The position numbers and the translations under genes are program-made. DNA of 64,000 nt, from assembly GCF_026157065.1 (NCBI RefSeq), contig NZ_JANLGQ010000003.1, positions 248,001 through 312,000 on the forward strand, given 5' to 3'. Source of the stretch: Enterococcus sp. HY326 (GTDB taxonomy: Bacteria; Bacillota; Bacilli; Lactobacillales; Enterococcaceae). Shown here in pieces: positions 1 through 7,097 of the stretch. The notes under the pieces were generated by a model. It saw only the letters and a list, made by a program, of their open reading frames with translations, did no database searches and was not told where the DNA came from. The first letter of the stretch is position 1. Each line of letters opens with the position of its first letter.

Positions 1-44
1 GCTGCTAGTAAACTTTTGTATTCTATTTCGACACTTTCACTCAT
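1..44 (-). CDS. CYTH domain protein, N-terminal fragment
   Basis: Only the first 14 codons lie in the window; the gene runs off the left edge on the minus strand. The visible start reads MSESVEIEYKSLL, in which E-I-E-Y-K is the acidic/basic opening strand typical of CYTH (triphosphate tunnel) proteins. A GAGGAG ribosome binding site lies just upstream (plus-strand 51-56). In Bacillus and Enterococcus a CYTH gene (yjbK) sits divergent from or next to the relQ-nadK-rlu genes, which matches the context here. The identification rests on a short peptide plus neighbourhood. Confidence 0.6.
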   Translation of the reverse strand, partial: MSESVEIEYKSLLA

Positions 45-121
45 GAATTTCTCCTCGCTTTTCTTTTCATCATAGTAGATAAAATCAAAATCGACAACTA
101 TTTTAAAATGAAGTGCTTTCC

Positions 122-150
122 TTAATTCTGCTAGGCCTTTATGGTAAAAT
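122..150 (+). promoter_or_regulatory. Putative promoter of the relQ operon
   Basis: TTAATT (122-127) and TAAAAT (145-150) are separated by 17 bp, and the -10 carries a TGn extension (142-144). This is the only good sigma-A-like pair between the divergent CYTH start and relQ. It would start a transcript about 30 bases before the relQ start codon. Confidence 0.5.
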
Positions 151-187
151 AAGACTGTATGTAAAATGCAAAGTTGAGGAAAAATAG

Positions 188-853
188 ATGGAACGAGACT
201 GGAACTTATTTTTGGCACCTTATGAACAAGCGGTGTCAGAATTGAAGATAAAACTGCGGGGGATCCGCAAGCAATACCGGGAACAAAGTGAACATGTGCC
301 GATTGAATTTGTGACTGGCCGTGTCAAACCGGTGGAAAGTATTTTGGCGAAGGCTCAGCTGCGGCACATTCCTTTAGATCGTTTAGAAGAGGAAATGTCA
401 GATATTGCTGGCCTGCGGATTATGTGTCAATTTGTGGAGGACATCCATCAGGTTGTGCAAATTTTAAAAAATCGTCGGGATATCAAGGTGATTCAAGAAC
501 GGGATTATATTTCTAATAATAAAGCAAGCGGTTATCGCTCGTATCATTTGGTGATTGAATATCCGGTGGAGCTTGTAGGCGGCGAAAAAATTATTTTAGC
601 GGAAATTCAAATCAGGACACTGGCGATGAATTTTTGGGCAACGATTGAACACTCTTTAAACTATAAATATAAAGGAGAATTTCCTCAGGAGATGGGCGAA
701 CGCCTGCAGCGGGCAGCTGAGGCGGCCTATCTGTTAGATGAAGAAATGTCAAAAATTCGTGAGGAAATCCAAGAAGCCCAAAAGCTCTTCTCCCACGGGC
801 GAGGCTCTGAGCGGGATAATTATTTTCAGAAAAATAGCGGGGATCAATCATGA
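188..853 (+). CDS. relQ: Small alarmone synthetase RelQ (GTP pyrophosphokinase)
   Basis: The 221-residue protein has only the RelA/SpoT synthetase domain and lacks hydrolase, TGS and ACT domains, as expected for a small alarmone synthetase. It transfers pyrophosphate from ATP to GTP or GDP to make (p)ppGpp in the cytosol. Visible signatures are D-I-A-G-L-R-I near residue 75, the substrate loop ERDYISNNKASGYRSYH near 103-119, and EIQIRT near 139 with the catalytic Glu. The C-terminal helix region (about 165-205) fits the RelQ tetramer interface. The ATG follows a TGAGGA ribosome binding site. The gene overlaps nadK by 4 bp (ATGA), so the two are translationally coupled in the conserved relQ-nadK-rlu order. 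Confidence 0.95.
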   Translation: MERDWNLFLAPYEQAVSELKIKLRGIRKQYREQSEHVPIEFVTGRVKPVESILAKAQLRHIPLDRLEEEMSDIAGLRIMCQFVEDIHQVVQILKNRRDIKVIQERDYISNNKASGYRSYHLVIEYPVELVGGEKIILAEIQIRTLAMNFWATIEHSLNYKYKGEFPQEMGERLQRAAEAAYLLDEEMSKIREEIQEAQKLFSHGRGSERDNYFQKNSGDQS

Positions 854-1647
854 AAGTTGCGATTGTAAATAATCACGAAGAAAAATCATTGGCAGTTGCC
901 AAACAGCTGCGAGATCTCTTAGGTCAAGCAAATATTATTTTAGATGAACGCAATCCTGAGCTGGTAATTTCGGTTGGCGGCGATGGCACATTGCTTTCAG
1001 CCTTTCACCGTTACAATCACTTATTATCTAAGGTCAGTTTTTTAGGTGTCCATACGGGGCATCTAGGGTTTTACACTGATTGGCGAGATTACGAGCTGAC
1101 GGAGTTAGTTGAAAGTTTAAAAAATAATCGTGGCCAGAGTGTCAGCTATCCTTTATTAGATATTGTTATCAAATATTCAGACGGCAAGACGCAAAATCAT
1201 TTTCTGGCCTTAAATGAGTCAACGATTAAGCGGGGCAATCGCACGATGGTGGCGGATGTCTATATTAAAGATGAATTATTCGAGCGGTTTCGGGGGGATG
1301 GGCTGTCGATTTCAACACCGACCGGCTCAACGGCTTACAATAAAAGTATCGGTGGTGCAGTGATTCATCCTAGTATCAATGCCTTTCAATTGGCAGAAAT
1401 TGCTTCACTAAATAATCGGATTTTCAGAACGCTAGGCTCGCCAATTATCATTGCAGAAAATGAATGGCTGGAAATTAATTTGAAGGATCGCAGTGACTAT
1501 TTTGTAACTGTCGATCAATTGGATATCCGCCAAGACAATATTGCCTCCATTTATTATCGAATTGCCAAGGAACGGATTCACTTTGCTTCTTATCGCCATA
1601 CGCATTTTTGGCGGCGAGTGCGGGATTCCTTTATCAGTGAGGGGTAG
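850..1647 (+). CDS. nadK: NAD kinase
   Basis: This 265-residue cytosolic enzyme phosphorylates NAD to NADP. The GGDGT motif in VISVGGDGTLLSAF (about residues 41-48) and the downstream NES motif (LNESTIKRG, about 122) are the nucleotide-binding signatures of the NAD kinase family. TGSTAYNKSIGG near residue 158 is the second conserved glycine-rich patch. Length matches the short Firmicute PpnK type. Its start overlaps the relQ stop and the next gene begins 2 bp after its stop, so it sits in a tight operon. Confidence 0.95.
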   Translation: MKVAIVNNHEEKSLAVAKQLRDLLGQANIILDERNPELVISVGGDGTLLSAFHRYNHLLSKVSFLGVHTGHLGFYTDWRDYELTELVESLKNNRGQSVSYPLLDIVIKYSDGKTQNHFLALNESTIKRGNRTMVADVYIKDELFERFRGDGLSISTPTGSTAYNKSIGGAVIHPSINAFQLAEIASLNNRIFRTLGSPIIIAENEWLEINLKDRSDYFVTVDQLDIRQDNIASIYYRIAKERIHFASYRHTHFWRRVRDSFISEG

Positions 1648-1649
1648 CC

Positions 1650-2555
1650 GTGGAATTTAATTGGATATTTCAAAAAGAAGCCCCGCAGCTTTTGCGGAGC
1701 TTTTTAAAAGAGCAGGGAATTTCTAAAGGACTGCTGGCGAAAATTAAATTTCAAGGTGGGCAAATTTTTGTTAATCAGCAGGAGCAAAATGTCTTGTTTT
1801 CTCTAAAGGCAAATGATAAGGTTACAGTTGTGATTCCGGATGAAAAAGAACATGAAACAGTTCTCTTAGATGAGACACCAATCGATATAATTTTTGAAGA
1901 TGAGCACCTATTAGTAGTGAATAAACCATGGGGGGTCTCGTCAATTCCCGCCCAGTATCATCCGAATGGGACGATGGCCAATCGGGTGAAAAATTATTAT
2001 AAAAAACAAGGCTATCTCGATCAAGTGGTTCATGTGGTGACCCGTTTAGATCGAGACACCAGCGGATTGATGCTTTTTGCTAAGCATGGTTTTGCCCATG
2101 CGAAATTAGACGTCCAGCTGAGGGAAAAGCAATTTATAAAAAAATATCAAGCTCTGGTGGCTGGTGAAATTAATACGCTACAAAAGCACGCTGAAATTAA
2201 TTTACCCATCGCTAGAGATTTAACTTCTTTATTAAAACGCAAAGTTGCTGCAGAAGGCCAGCAGGCGGTCACGGAATACTGGTTGGATTATTTAGGTCAG
2301 GAAGTAGCTTTAGTCGATATTCAACTGCACACCGGCCGGACGCATCAGATTCGGGTCCACTTTGCGGCGATTAATTGCCCGTTATTAGGGGATGACATGT
2401 ACGGTGGTCGCTTGGATTTAGGGGGTGAACGCCAAGCGCTACACTGTTACGACTTGCGTTTTCAACATCCTTTTTCGGGGGAAGCTTTAGCATTTGAGCT
2501 GCCTTTAGCGGAGGATATGCAAAAAGTTTTAGAACAGCAGAAAAATATTTTTTAG
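1650..2555 (+). CDS. RluA-family 23S rRNA pseudouridine synthase
   Basis: This 301-residue protein starts at GTG directly after nadK. It has an S4-like N-terminal region (about 15-60) and a RluA/RluD catalytic core. The signature RLDRDTSGLMLFAK (about 132-145) contains the catalytic Asp, and HTGRTHQIRVH (about 230-240) is the second family motif. It isomerises uridines in 23S rRNA, probably in a RluD-like (YjbO) role given the relQ-nadK neighbourhood. The exact target uridine cannot be told from sequence. No ATG alternative fits the spacing as well. Confidence 0.88.
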   Translation: MEFNWIFQKEAPQLLRSFLKEQGISKGLLAKIKFQGGQIFVNQQEQNVLFSLKANDKVTVVIPDEKEHETVLLDETPIDIIFEDEHLLVVNKPWGVSSIPAQYHPNGTMANRVKNYYKKQGYLDQVVHVVTRLDRDTSGLMLFAKHGFAHAKLDVQLREKQFIKKYQALVAGEINTLQKHAEINLPIARDLTSLLKRKVAAEGQQAVTEYWLDYLGQEVALVDIQLHTGRTHQIRVHFAAINCPLLGDDMYGGRLDLGGERQALHCYDLRFQHPFSGEALAFELPLAEDMQKVLEQQKNIF

Positions 2556-2573
2556 AAAGTTGTGGTGAGGGAA

Positions 2574-3938
2574 ATGGATGAAAATCAAGAATTGCAGGAG
2601 CAGTTTGACCTATTACTGGTGGATTTAGCCCAGGATAAGATTCAAGATTTTCGAGAACGCTTTTTAGACCTGCATATTTACGAGCAGGGGCAGTTCTACC
2701 AAGACCTCGATGAAACCCAACGGCAGCAAGTTTATGGTTATTTATCGCCAAAAGAATTGGCGGATATGTTTGATGTTATCGAAGAAGACAATGAACACAT
2801 GAAGGATTATTTAGCAGAAATGCGGCCTAATTATGCCGCTGATATGCTAGCGGAAATGTTTACCGATAATGCCGTGGATTTATTAAACACGTTAAATAAA
2901 CGAGACGTTGCAAAATATTTAAATTTGATGGATGCAGAAGCAGCCAGCGAAATTAAAGAATTGCTGCATTATGAAGACGATACCGCTGGTTCTATCATGA
3001 CCACCGAGTTTGTGTCAATCGTGGCCAATCAAACCGTGCGGTCAGCGATGTATGTGCTAAAAACAGAAGCGTTTGTTGCTGAAACGATTTACTATGTTTA
3101 TGTTGTCAATAGCGAAGAGCAACTTGTCGGTGTAATTTCTTTGCGGGATTTAATTATCAATGATGACGACACGATGATTTCAGAAATTTTAAATGAACGG
3201 GTTATCTCGGTTCATGTTGGCGATGACCAAGAGGATGTTGCTCAAACCTTCCGGGATTATGATTTCCTAGCTCTGCCGGTGACTGATTATGATGACCATC
3301 TACTAGGGATCGTTACCGTCGATGATATTATCGACGTTATCGATGATGAAGCAGCCAGCGATTATTCCGGTTTGGCGGGGGTTAACGTTGAAGAAATCAG
3401 CGAAAATCCGATGAAGGCAGCTTCACGTCGTTTGCCATGGCTGATCACCTTACTTTTTTTAGGCATGTCAACAGCGACGTTAATTTCGCATTATGAAAGT
3501 TTGGTCAGTGAAGCGAGTATTTTGGCCGTCTTTATTTCTTTGATTACTGGGACTGCGGGGAATGCCGGCACGCAATCACTAGCGGTTGCTGTGAGGCGGC
3601 TAGCGGTTTCAGATGAAAAAAAAGGCTTTGCTAGTATGATTTTAAGTGAAGTGGCCACCGGTGCCATTACCGGTGCCATCACTGGTGTCACCATTATGAT
3701 TATTGTCGGTATTTGGCGGCAAGATTTTATTTTAGGTTTCGTGATTGGTATGGCGATGTTGGGGGCAATTACAGTCGCCAATTTGGCCGGCAGTTTGATT
3801 CCAGTTTTAATGGACAAGCTAGGTTTTGATCCGGCGGTTGCCAGTGGCCCTTTTATCACCACCTTAAGTGACTTAACAAGTGTTTTGATTTATTTCAATA
3901 TTGCCAGCTTCTTTATGAGCTATTTTATTGGTCATTAG
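2574..3938 (+). CDS. mgtE: Magnesium transporter MgtE
   Basis: The protein has the full MgtE layout: an N-terminal helical MgtE_N superhelix (about 1-125), two CBS domains (about 135-250) and five membrane segments (about 280-450). It conducts Mg2+ across the plasma membrane, and the cytosolic domain closes the pore when Mg2+ is plentiful. The acidic stretches between CBS and membrane domains fit a Mg2+ sensor. An in-frame GTG lies 12 bases upstream, but the ATG at 2574 is placed correctly behind GGTGAGG and was chosen. It is the last gene of the relQ operon, followed by a strong terminator. Confidence 0.93.
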   Translation: MDENQELQEQFDLLLVDLAQDKIQDFRERFLDLHIYEQGQFYQDLDETQRQQVYGYLSPKELADMFDVIEEDNEHMKDYLAEMRPNYAADMLAEMFTDNAVDLLNTLNKRDVAKYLNLMDAEAASEIKELLHYEDDTAGSIMTTEFVSIVANQTVRSAMYVLKTEAFVAETIYYVYVVNSEEQLVGVISLRDLIINDDDTMISEILNERVISVHVGDDQEDVAQTFRDYDFLALPVTDYDDHLLGIVTVDDIIDVIDDEAASDYSGLAGVNVEEISENPMKAASRRLPWLITLLFLGMSTATLISHYESLVSEASILAVFISLITGTAGNAGTQSLAVAVRRLAVSDEKKGFASMILSEVATGAITGAITGVTIMIIVGIWRQDFILGFVIGMAMLGAITVANLAGSLIPVLMDKLGFDPAVASGPFITTLSDLTSVLIYFNIASFFMSYFIGH

Positions 3939-3962
3939 CAAAAGAACAGCATAAAAAAAGTG

Positions 3963-4011
3963 AAGTGGCCCTCAAAAGTTAGATTTTTGGTCTAACTTTT
4001 GAGGGCCACTT
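3963..4011. terminator. Bidirectional terminator, mgtE/cutC
   Basis: A perfect 21-bp stem (3963-3983 with 3991-4011) and a 7-base loop lie between the convergent mgtE and cutC stops. A-rich and T-rich flanks let it act on both strands. Confidence 0.9.
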
Positions 4012-4028
4012 TAGTGCTGTTGTTTACT

Positions 4029-4670
4029 TTAGCCAAAATTACCAACAATTTTGGTGCCGTGGGCTTCGTGAACATTTAGTGTCGCCATCACGGCCTCAAC
4101 TTTTGCATCAGTGATGCCGGCGCCGGGCAAGATAATTAATTTATCTTTGGCATAGTCAATTAATTCTTTGAGACGGGGGAAATTATCTTCAATTTTTGTG
4201 CCAGCTGCTCCACCGTGGGTTAAAATCCGTTGGACGCCATGCTCGGCTAACCAATCAATCGCTTGAAATTGTTTGGCGGCTGGAATTTGGTCAAAGGCCA
4301 TGTGAAAGGTCACCTGTAAGCCTTCAGCATTTTCTAAAAGCATTTCTAGAGCTTCTTCATCTAACCAATGCTCTTCCGTCAAGCAGCCGAAGACTACGCC
4401 ATCTGTGCCTAATTTTTTAGCTTCGATTAAATCCGTGTGCATAATTTTTAATTCGGTATCATTGTAGAAAAAATTACCGCCTCGAGGCCGAATCATGGTC
4501 ATGATAGGCACTTGATGCTCATTGCCATAGCTCAAGGCTTCTTCAATGACGCCTGTGCTAGGAGTCGTTCCGCCAACGGCCAAGTTGTCGCATAATTCAA
4601 TCCGTTTGGCACCATTGGCAATAGCTTGGGGAATATGGGTAAAGTTTTCGGCACAAAATTCTTTAATCAC
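4029..4670 (-). CDS. cutC: CutC family protein
   Basis: This 213-residue TIM-barrel protein belongs to the CutC family. Family hallmarks visible are AKRIELCDNLAVGGTTPS (about 20-37), the MIRPRGGNFFYND loop (about 60-72) and ILTHGGAA near residue 148. CutC has been linked to copper handling, and an Enterococcus faecalis CutC binds copper, but the biochemical activity of the family is not settled. It is a single gene convergent with mgtE. The ATG is preceded by an AGGAGG-type site (plus-strand 4677-4683). Confidence 0.88.
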   Translation of the reverse strand: MIKEFCAENFTHIPQAIANGAKRIELCDNLAVGGTTPSTGVIEEALSYGNEHQVPIMTMIRPRGGNFFYNDTELKIMHTDLIEAKKLGTDGVVFGCLTEEHWLDEEALEMLLENAEGLQVTFHMAFDQIPAAKQFQAIDWLAEHGVQRILTHGGAAGTKIEDNFPRLKELIDYAKDKLIILPGAGITDAKVEAVMATLNVHEAHGTKIVGNFG

Positions 4671-4803
4671 TTGTTTGCCTCCTTAATGATTAAGTAGTAG
4701 TTAAGCTGAAATCAAGATTTCACCGCTATTTTAGCATATTTACTTGCAGTTGTTGAGAGCAAGCTTTAAGATGAAGTCATTAGTTAAAAAAGTGAGAGAA
4801 AAG

Positions 4804-5655
4804 ATGTTAAAAAAAATTGATCAAGCCCAATTATTTATAGAAAAAAATGCTAATTTTTTTCGCTGTCCTTTGTGCCATCAAGGGATGCAGTCTAAAGAAT
4901 ATAGCTTAATTTGTGAGAGCGGTCATCGCTTTGATTTATCCAAAAAAGGAACACTGTTTTTTTTAAAACAGGGACATGTTACTGAATACTCGAAGGAAAT
5001 GTTTCAACCAAGAGGCCGCATGATTCAAGCAGGCATGTATCAGCCGGTACTGGATGTCGTAGCCAGCTGGTTAACTTCTGAAATGAGTATCTTAGATGTT
5101 GGCTGTGGAGAGGGCAGCTTTTTGTCATTGCTGAAGGACAAAGTGAGCTTTCAAACTGGTGTCGGCTTTGATATTTCTAAAGAAGGCATCTATCTGGCCA
5201 GCAATCAGCCGGGAGAAAATTTTTACTGTGTCGCAGATTTGACCAATTTACCCTTTGCTGATCAAAGTTTTACTTGTTTATTGAATATTTTTACTCCTTC
5301 CCACTATCAAGAATTTCAACGAGTGTTACAAAAAGACGGCTTTTTGTTAAAAATAGTTCCGCAATCTTGTTATTTAAAAGAATTGCGAGCTGCTTTTTAT
5401 CCAGATCAAAAAGACAAGCAATCTTATTCAAATCAGGCGGTTGTTCAAAAGCTTTCTGAAAAAATGGCGATTGTACAGCAAAAACGTGTGACCTATAGCT
5501 TTGATGTTCCCGAAGAAAATCGTTTGGATTTATTGTCAATGTCGCCTTTAGAGTGGCAAGTCAGTCCCGAAAGAAAACAGTTTCTTTCAGAAAACCCCTT
5601 AAGAAAAATCACAATTGATGTCGATGTGATTAAGGCTGTAAAGAAAATGGCCTGA
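4804..5655 (+). CDS. rlmA: 23S rRNA (guanine-N1)-methyltransferase, RlmA family
   Basis: The protein opens with a zinc-binding module (FRCPLC near residue 20, then a C...GHRFDLSKKGTLFFL segment) followed by an S-adenosylmethionine-binding Rossmann domain with ILDVGCGEGSF near residue 97. This order is specific to RlmA/TlrB enzymes, which methylate G745 or G748 in helix 35 of 23S rRNA. The reading frame is open from 4744, but the ATG at 4804 with GAGAGAAAAG upstream and the usual short lead into the zinc finger is preferred; 4771 is an alternative. Position 745 versus 748 cannot be decided here. It is monocistronic. Confidence 0.85.
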   Translation: MLKKIDQAQLFIEKNANFFRCPLCHQGMQSKEYSLICESGHRFDLSKKGTLFFLKQGHVTEYSKEMFQPRGRMIQAGMYQPVLDVVASWLTSEMSILDVGCGEGSFLSLLKDKVSFQTGVGFDISKEGIYLASNQPGENFYCVADLTNLPFADQSFTCLLNIFTPSHYQEFQRVLQKDGFLLKIVPQSCYLKELRAAFYPDQKDKQSYSNQAVVQKLSEKMAIVQQKRVTYSFDVPEENRLDLLSMSPLEWQVSPERKQFLSENPLRKITIDVDVIKAVKKMA

Positions 5656-5681
5656 AATTTGAAATAATTTTAAGAAAAGAC

Positions 5682-5710
5682 TTGAAAAATTTTACGAATG
5701 ATGTTATATT
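5682..5710 (+). promoter_or_regulatory. Strong promoter upstream of a candidate small RNA
   Basis: TTGAAA (5682-5687) and TATATT (5705-5710) are spaced 17 bp apart. Transcription would begin near 5717, within the gap between rlmA and trmL, and would run into three hairpins and a U-run. Confidence 0.6.
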
Positions 5711-5716
5711 ACATTC

Positions 5717-5830
5717 AAGTCATTTTTCATTGGTTTTTATCAGGTTCCTGTTCTGATAAAAGTTAGTGAAAAGAGCTTCACTAACGTAACGACTCGCAGT
5801 GCTAGACACCGAGGCGGTACGTTTTTTTTA
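5717..5830 (+). ncRNA. Candidate structured small RNA with three hairpins
   Basis: Downstream of a good promoter there are three consecutive stems and no open reading frame. Hairpin 1 pairs TTTTATCAG with CTGATAAAA (about 5735-5761, 9 bp). Hairpin 2 pairs GTTAGTGAA with TTCACTAAC (about 5762-5785, 9 bp). Hairpin 3 (about 5785-5821) is a long stem with two A.G mismatches, closing on a run of eight T. The size of about 115 nt from start to U-run and the compact fold suggest an independent sRNA, or a leader attenuator for trmL 75 bp further on. I could not match it to a known RNA family from memory. Confidence 0.45.
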
Positions 5831-5904
5831 TGCAAAAATCATGAAATCCGCTATACTGTTTGTATTGCGATTGACGATAAACTATAGAATGAAGGAACTT
5901 TTCC

Positions 5905-6411
5905 ATGACAAATCAGATAGTCTTGTTTGAACCACAAATTCCTGCTAATACCGGCAACATTGCTCGGACGTGTGCGGCGACTAATTCACCGCTGCATTTA
6001 ATTGAACCTCTAGGCTTTTCGACAGATGACAAGCAGCTGAAACGAGCGGGTTTAGATTATTGGCACGATGTTGATATTACTTACCACGCATCTTTAGAGG
6101 CATTTTTAGAATACCTTGGTGAGCGCCAGCTCCACTTAATCACTAAATTTGCCCACAAGGTTTATAGTGATGTTGACTATAATGACGGGCAGGACCATTT
6201 CTTTTTATTCGGAAAAGAAACAACCGGTTTGCCGGAGGAATTTATGCGGGAAAATGAAGAAAAATGTTTGCGGATTCCAATGAATGACGAGCATGTACGG
6301 TCATTAAATCTATCGAACACCGCCGCATTAATTGTCTATGAAGCGTTGCGGCAGCAAAATTTTCCAAATTTGGAACTTGAGCATCATTATGAGCACGATA
6401 AATTAGATTAA
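5905..6411 (+). CDS. trmL: tRNA (cytidine(34)-2'-O)-methyltransferase TrmL
   Basis: This 168-residue SPOUT enzyme matches the minimal TrmL size. The three knot motifs are present: [14 protein letters not shown] (about 9-22), [10 protein letters not shown] (about 97-106) and [20 protein letters not shown] (about 120-139). TrmL methylates the ribose of the wobble base in tRNA-Leu isoacceptors. The start ATG follows GAAGGAAC. It probably forms a short transcription unit with the histidine phosphatase 24 bp downstream. Confidence 0.92.
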   Translation: MTNQIVLFEPQIPANTGNIARTCAATNSPLHLIEPLGFSTDDKQLKRAGLDYWHDVDITYHASLEAFLEYLGERQLHLITKFAHKVYSDVDYNDGQDHFFLFGKETTGLPEEFMRENEEKCLRIPMNDEHVRSLNLSNTAALIVYEALRQQNFPNLELEHHYEHDKLD

Positions 6412-6435
6412 AAATAAACGATAAAGGACGTCAAA

Positions 6436-7074
6436 ATGGATTTATATTTTACACGCCACGGGAAAACTGAATGGAACTTAGCCGGCCGTTTTCAAGGAAT
6501 GATGGGGGACTCCCCTTTATTGCCTACTAGTCATGATGAAATTAAACAATTTGGCCAGCATGTCAAAGAGATTCCCTTTGCAAAAGTTTATGCTAGCACC
6601 TCTAAAAGGGCCCAAGATACTGCTAAAGGAATTGTTAGCCAACTAGCTCAGCCGGTGGAAATTATTTCTACGCCGGATTTGCGGGAATTAGGTTTAGGAA
6701 CTTTGGAGGGGCGGTCAATCGAAAGTCGTCGAAAACATTTTGCCGAAACCTTAGACAATATGCGGTATCGGATGGATTTATATGATCCAACTCCCTTTGA
6801 AGGGGAGCCGATTGATCAAGCGATTGCCCGCGTTGTCAACGTTGTGACGCAGGCTGTGGCGGATAATACTACGGATCAGCCATTGCTTTTTGTGGGGCAC
6901 GGGGCCTCGTTGACCTCCTCCATTCAGTGGTTGGCGGGAAAATCTTTAGCGGAAGTCCGTAGTCAAGGTGGTTTGTTAAACAGCAGCTTAACGATTTTAG
7001 AAGCGGTCGAACCAAAGCGAGAGCTGCCTTATCAGTTAAAATTGTGGAATGATGTCAGCTTTTTAACGGAGTAG
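6436..7074 (+). CDS. Histidine phosphatase family (phosphoglycerate mutase-like) protein
   Basis: The N-terminal FTRHGKTEWN (about 5-14) contains the RHG phosphohistidine motif, and FVGHGAS (about 153) supplies the second catalytic His. ELGLGTLEGRS carries the usual acidic proton donor region. At 212 residues it resembles cofactor-dependent phosphoglycerate mutase-like phosphatases. The substrate cannot be read from sequence, so a GpmB or CobC label would be a guess. It lies between trmL and recD2, with a 23-bp gap to recD2. Confidence 0.82.
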   Translation: MDLYFTRHGKTEWNLAGRFQGMMGDSPLLPTSHDEIKQFGQHVKEIPFAKVYASTSKRAQDTAKGIVSQLAQPVEIISTPDLRELGLGTLEGRSIESRRKHFAETLDNMRYRMDLYDPTPFEGEPIDQAIARVVNVVTQAVADNTTDQPLLFVGHGASLTSSIQWLAGKSLAEVRSQGGLLNSSLTILEAVEPKRELPYQLKLWNDVSFLTE

Positions 7075-7097
7075 TCGATAAATTAAAGGATGAGAGT

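Noticed and set aside
5786-5829. Third hairpin of the candidate sRNA ends with ACACCGAGGCGG..., which recalls the end of a type II tracrRNA
   Set aside because: There is no anti-repeat, no CRISPR repeat and no cas gene in the window, and the similarity covers only a terminator-like hairpin.
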